Below, piece after piece: positions 30,413 to 40,642 of a DNA stretch of 64,000 nucleotides; the stretch's first letter is position 1; every line of letters begins with the position of its first letter. Made by a program: the position numbers and the translations under genes. The stretch is taken from contig BCHX01000002.1 of the NCBI GenBank assembly GCA_001599755.1, positions 4,818,330 to 4,882,329 on the forward strand, read 5' to 3'. Source of the stretch: Gliomastix tumulicola (lineage: Eukaryota > Ascomycota > Sordariomycetes > Hypocreales > Bionectriaceae). The notes beneath the pieces are model-generated. The model did not search any database. It was not told where the DNA came from and saw only the letters and a list, made by a program, of their open reading frames with translations.

Positions 30413-31378
30413 TCACTCCGTATAAGCAGGACTCTTCGGCATGGCAGCAAAGTACTCCATCTCATGGCCCAGCACTACCTTCGCCTTCCTCTTCCTCGCC
30501 AGGTGCCGCGCAAACTGCGAACTCCTAGTCCACGCGGTGTAGTCCCGGATGAGCGACCCGCCCTGCGGCACGTTGTCCTCGTAGTTCTCCTTGACGTGGA
30601 AGAGGTCGCTCGTCAGCAGGACGGCGCCGGCCTTCTCGAGGCTGAGCTCCATCATGATGGAGCCGGGCGTGTGGCCGGGGACGTGGTGCAGCGTGACGCC
30701 AGGCCAGAGCTCGAACTCGTCGCGGTTGAACGTCTTCCAGTTGAGTCTTAGCGGCACGAGATACTGCGACACGTAGAAGGCGTGGTCCATCTTGGTCGCG
30801 CTGGCCCAGAAGGCGTATCTGAGCTCCTCTTCATGACACCAGATCTCGACATCTAGGCCAGTCAGCATGTCCCCTTCTCACGCTTCTACAGAACAAGCAC
30901 GTACCTGTGTCCATAAAGTTCTCCAGTCCACCGGCATGGTCGTAGTGCAGATGGCTGAGCACGACAGCCTTGACATCCTTGATGGTACCCGCGCCGGTGG
31001 CCTCGATCGCCGAGGGCAGATCGTGAACGCCTTTAACCCATGTTCGAGGGGCGCACTCGCTGACCATCGGGTGCCAGTGCGTGAGGTTATCCTCGCAGCT
31101 GCCGACGTCAAAGAGGATGAGGCCGACGTCGGGATAGTCAATCAGGCCCGCAATCATGACGGCGTCGCGACGCTCATGCTTGAGGGGGCCGTCGCCGGGC
31201 TTGGTGGTGTTGGCGCCGACGTAGAGGTCATTGGCCTCGCAGTCGATGCGGCCCAGATCGAGGAGCTATCCAAGCATGTCAATGGGCCTGCCTTTGTCCA
31301 TGCCATGCTGTACCATTAACGAACCCATAACTTTGCGCCAGAAGGCAGTGTCTCTGCGCTGGCTCTCTTCAGCGTCAT
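30413..31378 (-). CDS. Metallo-beta-lactamase-fold, N-acyl-homoserine-lactonase-like hydrolase
   Basis: Three minus-strand exons, 31378-31325, 31265-30905 and 30852-30413; 284 aa. Intron 1 (59 nt) starts with the weaker donor GTTCGT and ends GGATAG. Intron 2 (52 nt) is GTACGT...CCTAG. Splicing gives a coherent start, MTLKRASAETLPSGAKLW then LLDLGRIDCEAND. Metal ligands of the fold are all present: the HLHYDH block (H123, H125, D127, H128), GHTPGS (H199), TSDLF (D221) and GHEMEY (H268). This matches the AHL-lactonase-like branch, which hydrolyses lactone rings. In a fungus it may detoxify bacterial signals or other lactones; the true substrate is unknown. No signal peptide, so probably cytosolic. 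Confidence 0.85.
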
Positions 31379-32204
31379 CCTTTCGCTTTTCCGTTCTGGC
31401 AAGGAGGATCCCACGGCCTTTACACTGAGGCTAGATTGGTGGATTGCCGGTGTCCATACACCTTATCAATTGAAGGGATAAAGATTCACAAGTGACACAG
31501 CGAGGGAGTATTGCAAGACAATCTCTTCGATGAACCGAAGACAGACGGCCCCTCAGCTATGCAGCTCAACTGAGGTACATGCCAAGCGGCACCCCGTTCT
31601 GAGGCTGCACCTCTTGACCCGTTATCACTTGCCTCTTCCGATCCAGCGTGATGGATGTAGTAGATCAGGGCTAGGAGATCTACGAGATGCGGGGATGATA
31701 AGTTAAACATCTTGAGCAGACTCGATTCTTACCCAACTGAATACGTGATCGCTTGGGTCATAGAGCTGGATATTGTACTGCTAGACACGCCCTGTGTCCT
31801 GACTGGACGTCTGGTGGTAGTATGAGTGCCATAAAGTAGTAGTGCATCATGACGGTTGAGAGACAGTACCACACAGCCACCAACCGCCACAGTACAGATA
31901 GTTCTGTGACAGGAAATCATTATAGCGAATAGCATTCTCTTGTCAAGCAAAGGGAAGGAAAAACAGACAGTTAAACGTTCGTGGAAGCTGGGAGACGATG
32001 AACTCCAGGAATAGGTGAAGAGGTGCCGGGTAGGTGTCTTTGTGCGGACTCTGCCGGCCCGACAGCCAGAGAGATCCGGATTTCGTCTCTTTTCGGACAG
32101 CTTCGTTCCTCAACTAGAACACGCACGCATCAACCACAACACCTCGAAGCTTCCCAGAGCGGCTCCCTGTCGCCCTGAGGAAGACATGCGCATCGTGAGA
32201 CGAG
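31379..32204. other. Divergent promoter region
   Basis: Separates the lactonase-like gene (minus) and MDM10 (plus). No gene, and no repeat of note. Confidence 0.6.
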
Positions 32205-33581
32205 ATGCGCGACTTCATGGACTACGTCCACAGCGCCTTCTACGAAGCGACGGGCTGGACCCGTGACAACTCCTACGCCGCACTCAACTCTACGCCTGAT
32301 GGTATGTCCATGCTCCCAACAGCACAGCGCGTCGCTCCTTACGGCAGGCATACAGTCACTGACTAAGAATCATTATTATTAGCGCTCCTCGAATTCCCGA
32401 CTCCCCTCGGCCTGCGACTGACCCTCGCCTCCCTCGCGAGCCCCAACTTCGCGACCTCGTACCAGCTCGGCTCCGTGGGCATCGTCGACGGCTCCATCTC
32501 CTACCTCTTCTCCTCCGTCCCGCTGCGCGTCCTCCTCGAGCCCCGATCCGAAAATGTCCCGCTCCCGCAGCTCATGCGATCCTACCGGCCCCTGGAGCCG
32601 CTCGCCCACCGCGAAGGGCCCCTGATGCAGGCGCCGGGTGACAAGCCGCAGTCCTCGCTCCTCTACGGCCGGATATACCTCCCGCAGTCGCTGCTCGAGG
32701 CGCTCGTCGTGCGGAGGATAACGCCCGCGCTGCAGGTGCAGTTCAGCGCCGTCTCGGGGTCGCATCTGCGGAATGGGGGCACGGCCGTGGGCATGGCGCA
32801 GTACGACGTGGGAAAATACGCGGTTGAGGGACTCGCGTCGTCAGATGGCGGGCTGTTGGGGTTTAGGGGCGTGTACAATTTTGGCGGCGATGCGAATACC
32901 GAGTCAGATAAGGCGACTTCTACGGAGGCGGAGGGCGGCAGCAACAACAACAATAACAACGGCAACGGGAATTCCGACCGTGAGCGCATCCACGGCCGCT
33001 TCAGCACGGGAGGAGAGCTCTACTACGGGACATTGAACAAGTCAGGCGGCGTGAGTCTAGGCACGCGCTTCGCCACGCTCCCGACGCACAAGGGCACGCC
33101 TCTCTCAGCAACACTGACGTTGAATCCGCTCATGGGCAACATCGCCGCGAGCTACGCGGTTGTGGCAGGGCGGCACTGTAGCCTTGCGACGCGGATGGAG
33201 TTCAATGTCTTTAGCTATGAGAGTGCATGGGCCGTCGGCATGGAGCTGTGGAGGAAGCCATTAAACTGGGCGGCGGGAGACGACGACGACGACGACAGAC
33301 TCGACAGTTTTGGACTGCCGAAGCGCAGCCTCGAGTCGAAACTCGCTTGGAAGCTCGACGACCCCGTGCTTCCTGTCCCAACACCGGAGAAGACCGGCAA
33401 CGGGGAGGAAGAGGAGTACGCGGGTGTGCTGAAGACGCGGCTGGACCAGAACCTCAAGATTGGACTGCTATGGGAGGGCCGGGTCAAGTCCCTGCTCTTC
33501 AGCCTGGGCAGTGGGATCGACTTGAGAAAGCTGGACAAGCCTTTCCGCACGCTCGGATTGGAGATTCAGTTCTCGTCGTAG
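32205..33581 (+). CDS. MDM10: Mitochondrial distribution and morphology protein 10
   Basis: Two exons, 32205-32301 and 32383-33581, with an 81-nt intron (GTATGT...TATTAG); 431 aa. The start MRDFMDYVHSAFYEATGW and the junction TPD-ALLEFPTPLGLRL match the highly conserved N-terminus of MDM10. The rest is a beta-barrel with alternating hydrophobic strands ('YQLGSVGIVDGSISYLFSS', 'GELYYGTLNKSGGVSLGTRF') and ends with the membrane-insertion-type 'LGLEIQFSS'. MDM10 anchors the ERMES complex that tethers mitochondria to the ER and also joins the SAM complex during assembly of outer-membrane beta-barrels. An Asn-rich insert and an Asp run occupy predicted loops. An overlapping ATG at 32186 is out of frame and was not used. 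Confidence 0.93.
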
Positions 33582-34725
33582 CGGTCAGCCGTTATATGCG
33601 ATATGACGCACTAATCCTCCTCTATGCTGGCTGAGCCAATCAGCTGCACCCTGTATATAGGCGGTAGCGAGACGAGCCACCACTCTCATGAGCTGTATTC
33701 TGAATGACAAAAATAATATTCCCTCGTGATGAACAATCGAATCACGATCTCTGCTTGATTATTAGAAGACTCTTGCCTGTGAATGCCGTGATAGCCGTTG
33801 TCGCGACGGACGGCGCCGCTTAGTCTAAGTATTGGCTGCGCACCTTGATGGTCACGTCTGAGCATGGGACTCCTCTGCGCAGATTCTTTCACTCCTCCCC
33901 CTCCCCCGATTTCTGAAGGGGCCAGCATGGCGCGGTCAGCCACGTGTGGTCTGTAAAATGTAACGTCTTTCAGATACGAGGTGCTTCATGCCAGTCATTC
34001 TGAGTATACCTTGGAAGGGGGATAGATACCAGGGAGAGCGTAGAGTGCAGTGTGAAGATAGCGGGGATTCAAGAGGGAGACTGTCTCTGACGAAAGGAAT
34101 CGATAACCTCAACCGTCAAGCTTATAGAGCCGAGCACGTTTCAGGGTGAATCACAAGTTCAGGAGCCGATCAGCCGTGGGAGACTGTCTCTCCCTGCACG
34201 GGGCATCCCAAGGGACGGCAAGCCAGCACAGCACAGCCTCTTGGCATGGAATGCCCATGCCAGTCGAGGGCAGACATGCAGGTACTTTCCCAGGGAATGG
34301 GTCTGCCGATGGAAACTATCAACGAATTCTCGGCGCCGGGAGCCGGAGACCCTCTTCTATCTGCATGGTCTATGAGGCTCAGGCTGACGTTACGACCCTT
34401 GAAGGGGCCTCCGGTCCTCCATAGACGATTCCAAACTCTCCATCAAGGTTCGCATCCGTTATGACCGGTCCTCTTTGTTCTTGATCTACTCACGAAGGCT
34501 GGAAAACTTCTTCTTGTCTGCAACTGATTCACGAAAGTGGCGCTCTTCTGCTGGTGGTTTTTAATATTCGCGCCCTCCCCTTGACTCTTGCTCCTCCTTA
34601 GAAAGAGCACGAAACATCCCATAACACATCTAGCTGGTTGAAGTCTCTGCTTCCGCAACACCCACCAAGCGAAGCAACAGCATCCTTTTTCATATCTTAG
34701 CAACACACAGCAGATCCCGTTAGTC
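33582..34725. other. Intergenic region upstream of the zinc transporter
   Basis: About 1.1 kb of promoter-like sequence. An 11-bp palindrome resembling a zinc-responsive element is listed separately. A CT-rich leader directly precedes the transporter ATG. No gene. Confidence 0.6.
34396..34406. promoter_or_regulatory. Possible zinc-responsive (Zap1-type) element
   Basis: CCCTTGAAGGG is a perfect 5-1-5 palindrome, preceded by A, close to the yeast Zap1 site ACCTTNAAGGT with C/G in place of the outer T/A positions. It lies 320 bp before the ATG of a ZIP zinc transporter, where low-zinc activation would be expected. One site alone is weak evidence. Confidence 0.35.
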
Positions 34726-35823
34726 ATGGCCGACGCAGCAGCTGCTTGCAACGGCGATGCCGTCGACCTCGGCCACCGAGGCCTGCGCATCGCCTCCATC
34801 TTCATCATCCTCGCCGCGTCCTTCGTCGGCGCCGTCACGCCCATCTTCCTCGCCCGCCAGAGAAAGGTCCGCGTCCCGAAGCTCACCTTCTTCATCTGCA
34901 AGTACATCGGCACGGGCGTCATCATCGCCACCGCCTGGCTGCACCTCCTCGCCCCGGCCGTCGAGAACCTGGGCGACGAGTGCCTGCAGCCGCGGCTGGG
35001 CGCCTACCCGTGGCCGTTCGCCATCGCCCTCTGGACCGTGCTGCTCATGTTTGTCATCGAGATGATGGCCATGCGCGCGGCCGAGGGGGCCAGCACGAAG
35101 ACGCTGCGGGGCGTGTCTGACATCGATCTCTCGCTGGATCCGGCCATGGACATCGTGGCGATGAAGCAGCAGCCCCGCGTGAGCGACCACCCGAGCTCGG
35201 CAGACTCGCAGCAGCCCATGGTCGACACGACCCGCGAGTCGCCCGCCTTCAACAGTAGTAGATCCGAGGATGGGGCTTACGGCTCTAGAGGAGACGATTG
35301 CCGCACTCACGGACACGACAGCAGCGACTCGGAGAAGGGGCATCTTGCAGGACAGCTGCTGGCCATCTTCATCCTCGAGTTCGGCGTCGTCTTCCACAGC
35401 GTCTTCATCGGCCTGACGCTCGGCACCACAGACGAGGTCATTGTCCTTCTCATCGTACTCGTCTTCCACCAGATGTTCGAGGGTCTCGGTCTCGGATCCC
35501 GCCTCGCCATCGCGCCTTGGCCCAAGAACAAGAAGTGGCTTCCTTACCTCCTGGGCATCATCTTCTCGCTCTCCACGCCCATCGGTATCGCAGCTGGAGT
35601 GGGAGCCCAGCCGAACAATGCCAACACGCAGAAGCTTGTGAACGGCATCTTCGACTCGATTAGCGCGGGCATCCTCATGTACACGGGACTCGTGGAGCTG
35701 CTCGCTCATGAGTTCATGTTCAACCCGTACATGCGCCGGGCGCCGCTCTGGATGCTGCTGCTGGCTTTTGCCTGCGTGGCCTTCGGATCGGCTGTCATGG
35801 CTGTCCTGGCAGTTTGGGCATGA
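34726..35823 (+). CDS. ZIP family zinc/iron transporter (Zrt-like)
   Basis: Single-exon gene of 365 codons. About eight hydrophobic helices: 'IASIFIILAASFVGAVTPIFL', 'FFICKYIGTGVIIATAWLHLL', 'FAIALWTVLLMFVIEMMAM', then a long variable loop (residues 120-210), then 'LLAIFILEFGVVFHSVFIGL', 'EVIVLLIVLVFHQMFEGLGLG', 'LLGIIFSLSTPIGIAAGVG', 'ISAGILMYTGLVELLAHE' and 'WMLLLAFACVAFGSAVMAV'. The metal-site signatures of helices 4 and 5, HSVFIG (H224) and HQMFE (H248, E252), are intact. The loop has a modest His/Asp cluster (THGHDSSDSEKGH) that could bind zinc. The family imports Zn2+ across the plasma membrane in yeast Zrt1/Zrt2; low-affinity versus high-affinity type cannot be decided here. Confidence 0.9.
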   Translation: MADAAAACNGDAVDLGHRGLRIASIFIILAASFVGAVTPIFLARQRKVRVPKLTFFICKYIGTGVIIATAWLHLLAPAVENLGDECLQPRLGAYPWPFAIALWTVLLMFVIEMMAMRAAEGASTKTLRGVSDIDLSLDPAMDIVAMKQQPRVSDHPSSADSQQPMVDTTRESPAFNSSRSEDGAYGSRGDDCRTHGHDSSDSEKGHLAGQLLAIFILEFGVVFHSVFIGLTLGTTDEVIVLLIVLVFHQMFEGLGLGSRLAIAPWPKNKKWLPYLLGIIFSLSTPIGIAAGVGAQPNNANTQKLVNGIFDSISAGILMYTGLVELLAHEFMFNPYMRRAPLWMLLLAFACVAFGSAVMAVLAVWA

Positions 35824-36305
35824 GTAGTAGGTAGATAGGATCAGGTCATTTCTTGTATGTTGGGAGATGAGATTTCCTTGATATTTGATGATTTGAGCGT
35901 GACACCAGATAGCACTGGAATCCGCGTTAGATATACCATATAGTGTTTGAAAATTAAACAGATTCTGAGCATCGGTAATAACGAGTCTCCAAATATGATA
36001 ATGGAATGCATTGAAGCCATCATGAAGGTCTCCACCAGAAATATGGAGACAGTCACGGTGCGGTCAGTGACCAGGACTGTATAATGGCACTGTATGTCTT
36101 GCTGACTCATCTGCCCTCAAATTCGCAGTTAGGGCTTGTGGCCCCACGACCGAAAAAGTTGCACGCAAATTTGACTGACCTCCACCCACGCCGACCTCAG
36201 AACTTCGTGATCCTTCCCTCCTCCGACCATCACGACCAACGACCAACGTCCATCAATTCCTCTCTCCCTTCAACTACCCTCCCCTCATCCAACAATACCG
36301 CAAAC
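35824..36305. other. Intergenic region
   Basis: 3' side of the ZIP transporter and promoter of the eS19 gene. The last 150 bp before the eS19 ATG are CT-rich, typical of highly expressed fungal genes. No gene. Confidence 0.6.
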
Positions 36306-37156
36306 ATGACTGGCGGCGTGAGCGTTCGCGACGTTGATGTAGGTGCTCCTTGAGTCTCGCTCGGGCGAAGGAGTCGGCACGCCCGCTCCCCGATCGCGCA
36401 CACACAAAAATCGACCACCCCTCGACGACCTAGCCGAATCAATTTCCAAGCAAGAGCAGGAACGCATACAAAGGGGCAGGCCACATCTACAGCCGGACCC
36501 ATCACTGTCGACCGCAATGGCTTGAGATACAGCCATTGACCGAGACTGCGAGGCGGGACGGGCTTGGGATAGAGGCGGCGGAATACAGATATATATACAT
36601 GGAAAATGAGGAGCAGGCGCGAGGGGGTCGAAAGACCTCCGACGACGGAATCATGCTAATGGGTCTTGTTTGCAGGCGCAAAAGTTCATCAAGGCCTATG
36701 CCGAGTTCCTGAAGCGTCAGGGCAAGCTTCCCATCCCTGGTGAGTTTTGCCTCTATCGCACTGCCTGTACATTTCCGCTAACTCCACGTCACAGGTTGGG
36801 TTGACACCGTCAAGACTGGCGTCGCCAAGGAGCTCCCTCCCCAGGATATCGACTGGTACTACGTCCGCGCCGCCTCGGTGGCCCGCCACGTCTACCTCCG
36901 TAAGACGGTCGGTGTCGGCCGCCTCCGCAAGGTCCACGGCACGGCCAAGAACCGCGGCAGCCGTCCCTCCAAGCACGTCGAGGCCTCCGGCTCCGTCGAC
37001 CGCAAGATCCTCCAGTCCCTCGAGAAGATTGGCGTCGTCGAGCAGGACGAGGAGAAGGGTGGCCGCCGCATCACCCAGGCCGGCCAGCGTGATCTGGACC
37101 GTATCGCCCAGACCACCGCCGAGGCCGAGGAGGAGGACGAGGAGGATGACGAGTAA
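36306..37156 (+). CDS. RPS19: 40S ribosomal protein S19 (eS19)
   Basis: Three exons: 36306-36338, 36676-36739 and 36795-37156; 152 aa. The spliced start is MTGGVSVRDVD-AQKFIKAYAEFLKRQGK, then LPIPGWVDTVKTGVAKELPP and DIDWYYVRAASVARHVYLRK, all diagnostic of eS19. Later 'GVGRLRKVHGTAKNRGSRP', 'SVDRKILQSLEKIGVVEQ' and 'GGRRITQAGQRDLDRIA' complete the winged-helix fold. The C-terminus ends in an acidic EEEDEEDDE tail. eS19 is needed for 18S rRNA maturation and sits in the head of the small subunit. The first intron (337 nt, 36339-36675) is long and lies right after the 11th codon, as often seen in fungal ribosomal-protein genes, where it can carry regulatory signals. Confidence 0.95.
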
Positions 37157-38252
37157 ACTGTTGCTCGCTCAGACATGATGATATAAAAAAACTATTTCAA
37201 AATGGGAGTGATGTTCGGGCACAATCTGCGTTCAACCCTCTGGGTAGATCCGGAGGGGGACGATGGGGCTTAACGGGGCGTTCTGGTCTTAGACTTATGG
37301 CACGTATGAATGAGATATCCCCGAAGTCTGGGTCATTCGGTTTGCACAGTTATGCACCCGTCCATTATTTTTTTTCCTTGCTTCTTCTCGTGACGGTTCA
37401 ATCTCGTAGGCTGACTATGTGATGAGTAGGGTGCCGCTGAGGTGAGGGACCTTCCACAAGATTCTCACGGTAGGGATGGGGGTCTTCCATTGGTGCATAT
37501 TTTTACAGCTTACTCTATCATATGACAGGCCCTGTTGTTCTACGGGGTGTACAGACACTGACAGTTGTCTTCTCACGACGTGGTCACCCAGAATCTCAGA
37601 GTTGTCCCGTTCAGCGGTGTCCGGCTGTGTTCCCAACCAGACTCCACACTGCACAACGCCGCTATGCAACGAACGAGGCTGCACCAGCCCGTAACTAAAC
37701 GCTCAGCATTGCTATGAAACGCTCCTCAGTTTAATTGAAGTATCATGCTGATTTTCTCTTTGCCCTGGATTACCATCACTTCATTGTAATGTGCTTCTCT
37801 CATTGCTCTCTAAACTGACGTTTCCCAGATGGCTATTGTCACACAATGACTTCGCCCTTCCGTCGGTCAAATGAAATACAGAACAGGCTCCGTTTGCATT
37901 TATGAAAGAGTTCCGTTTGCCTCTGGCCAGAGCTCACCGCATTCTCGGGATACTGGTGTTTATGAGGCCCCCCCGTGCCCCTCAGCGACTGCACAGATTC
38001 CCCCGCTCCCAAGGGTAATTTCTCAAACGTCCTCCTCTTCCCTTCTCTCCTCTTTCTTCCCAACCTTCCCAGGCAAGCCTCGCCCCCTTGGCTTCGCGCG
38101 ACAAGGATGGATTGAGCACGCAGCCTCTTCTCCTCTTCAAAGATCCTTCCTGCAACTAGAGCGACTAGAAAGAACATCCTCACAACAGCATCGTTAACCC
38201 AGCACTTATCCCTCGCACGCCGGGCGCTGTCGCCGCCGACTTCCCTGAAGAA
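37157..38252. other. Intergenic region
   Basis: About 1.1 kb between eS19 and the next plus-strand gene; the second half is a CT-rich leader. Open frames here (up to 198 codons) are spurious by composition. No gene. Confidence 0.55.
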
Positions 38253-40223
38253 ATGCAGGCGTAAGTAACCTCCTCCTAGAATGAGGCGCGAAGCTGACAC
38301 GAGAACAGGCTTCATGACAGCACGCAGGGCGGCAGCTCCTCTGCGGCAGCGGCGCCGCCTCCTACGGAGATCTCTCCCAACGCGCCGCGCTTCATTTCCT
38401 CCTTCACCAATAGAATTCCCTTCTTCTATTTCCACAACATCATCGACGCGGAGAATGCGCTCCTCTCGGTCGAGGTCATCGGCCCCAACCTATCCTTTAC
38501 CTTCTCGCATAGACGTGCGAGAGGAGTCCACTCGCCAAGTAAGATAGGTAAGCGGCTCGAGAAGAAGGTGGTCGGATTTCTGGCCCTTATCAAGGGCGAA
38601 GAACGCCATGTCCTTGCCCTGGCCGAGAGTGGTCACGGCGCGGGAAAGCAGGGCGACCTGCTCGATGCGCCCATGGACAGTCCCATCCTCGCCAACGACG
38701 TCTGGGCCCGTCGCACCGTCCGCATCGGGACGCTCATCGGCTGCCCCATGAAGAGCCCCTTTGACCACGGCCGTCGCAGCGGCGACACGGCCGTCACCTC
38801 CATCGTGACCGGGGAGCCGAGCACGCTGCGCGAGGAGATGGGCGGCATGTTCCAGGCCTCCCACGTCGAGGTCAAGCTGGCCGTCTACGCCGTCTGTGCC
38901 ATGCTCAAGGAGTTCGCCATCACGACCGACTTCGACAACCTCACGCTCGCTCATCTGCGCAAGCTGCGACGCGTCCGGTGGCAGGACGGCACCCGCCCTT
39001 CCTTCGAGGTGTACTTCTCCCGGCGGAACTGCCCTCGCTGCGCGAAGCTCGTGGACACCCTTGAGAAGATGACCGGCCTGCAGATTGCCCTTTGCTGGAA
39101 GCCCCGCCTGGTGCAGATGGTGTACGATTCAGGCCGAATGATAAAGCAAGGACAAGTCCGTCCTGCTGCTGCTGTTGCTGCTGCCGCGACCTCTTCTTCT
39201 GATGAGATTATTGACATTGAGGATGATGACGATGAGCTTGGAGAAGGCACCGACGGCAGCGCAGGTGAGACCAACACGGTCGACCTTACATCTGACGATC
39301 ACGACGGCGGTGCTCGCTCGCTCATCGACCTTACCCACGGCGATCGGGTCCAGAAGCAGAAGAAGAAGAAGAAACTTCTCGCCCTCCCCGCGGGTCTTCA
39401 GGAGGGAGAGGACGACGACGAAGGTCCATTGCCGCCCATGGCAGCGCTCGAGCCTCTCCCAGAGGTGGTTGTGCAGGAGCCTCCATCGCGCAACAGCAGC
39501 AACAACAACAAGAACGGACAAATTCCCAAGCCGCTGCCTCCCACTGCCGTCGTTGCCTGCCCCAAGGTCATCCCCAACGACCCCGAGCGTCGTGCTTCGA
39601 GCCGCCTCGACGTCTGGAACGCCGTGGCGGGACGTGGCGTGAGCCTCGACCCTCGGGAGATCAACAACCTGCATCTGGCCGCCTCCTCCCCGCCTCCACG
39701 ACAGGGCCGAGGACGCACCCCTGTCACCAGAGAGGAGAGGGCCCCCTGGAAGCAGCGGCGCTTCAGCCGTAAGCGTGCGGTTCGCCTCAGACGCCGCTAC
39801 TCTGTCGCTCCCATCGTCAATGATTACGGCTCGAGCTCCAGCTCCAGCGAGGACAGCATCACCAACCCAAGACCTACCCAGGAAAGCGGCGTCCAGCAGC
39901 GAGCGCCAGTGTCTCGCTCCAACGCCCACGCAGCGGATAGCTCTTCGAGCTCCGGCAACGAGGACATTCCTCGCCGCCGCCTCCCTGACCAGCGGGCTGC
40001 CACGACCATGCCTCACCTCCTCGGGCCAGGCAACACGCGCAGCTTTGAACATGTTCGAGGCGGCCATCCCAAGGGCTCTGAGAACGCCGACGCCGCGCAG
40101 CAGATCACGCCTCCCAAGACTCCAGCACTTGCGGCCATGGGTCTCCTCGTGCAGCAGGAGCCCGAGTCGCCCACGCTGCAGATGCCTGCGCGGGACATGT
40201 CCTCCTCCCCGGATCCTTTCTAA
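38253..40223 (+). CDS. Nuclear-looking protein with possible deaminase-like core and three SUMO-interaction-type motifs
   Basis: An 8-nt first exon (38253-38260, MQ plus two bases) is joined over a 48-nt intron (GTAAGT...GAACAG) to exon 38309-40223; 640 aa. No other in-frame ATG or GTG exists before codon 90, so the tiny exon explains the start. Residues 35-275 are globular. A hairpin 'VGFLALIKGEERHVLALAES' is followed by a helix with H-V-E (H188, E190), then strand 'FEVYFSRRNCPRC' with C-P-R-C (C244, C247), helix and strand 'LQIALCWKPRL'. This order resembles the zinc-dependent cytidine-deaminase fold (H-x-E plus C-x-x-C). The remainder is disordered, with three acidic-flanked hydrophobic motifs (IIDIEDDDD at about 303, TVDLTSDD at about 327, SLIDLTHGD at about 341) and basic NLS-like runs (KQKKKKK, RRFSRKRAVRLRRR). 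I do not recognise a named family; the deaminase reading is inference. Confidence 0.7.
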
Positions 40224-40642
40224 GCGTTTATCGGATCATCTTTCATTTTACACATTGCTTCTTTTCGGCTCTTCATCGTTTCGGTATCTTCAGATCTCAC
40301 TACGGAGGGTCTTCGGATATCATCACTATGGTTTTTTCACACATCATCATTATCATCGTCATGGCGTCCTCAGTCATCTTCACAATAGCCCCGTCATCTC
40401 ATTACTCAGCATCAGAAATTAGATCATGAGAAGACTGGCAACGGAATCATACTTTCACAGGAATCGAGAAAATAGAGGGTATGGGCTTAGGGATCACTCA
40501 AAGGACGATACACACACACACACACTATTGCTAGCAGATCACACAAAATGGAAATGTTCAAAATTAACAATCCAGAGCGAATGCCGCTAATCATCCGTGT
40601 ATCGTGAACACCGTAGTCTAGACCATGTGAAGAATCCCCCGT
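40224..40642. other. 3' region between convergent genes
   Basis: Holds the 3' ends of the preceding plus-strand gene and the following minus-strand gene. It contains an AC dinucleotide run at 40510-40526. No gene. Confidence 0.6.

Noticed and set aside
37839..38435. 198-codon minus-strand frame
   Set aside because: Overlaps the promoter and first exon of the following plus-strand gene and has no recognisable content.
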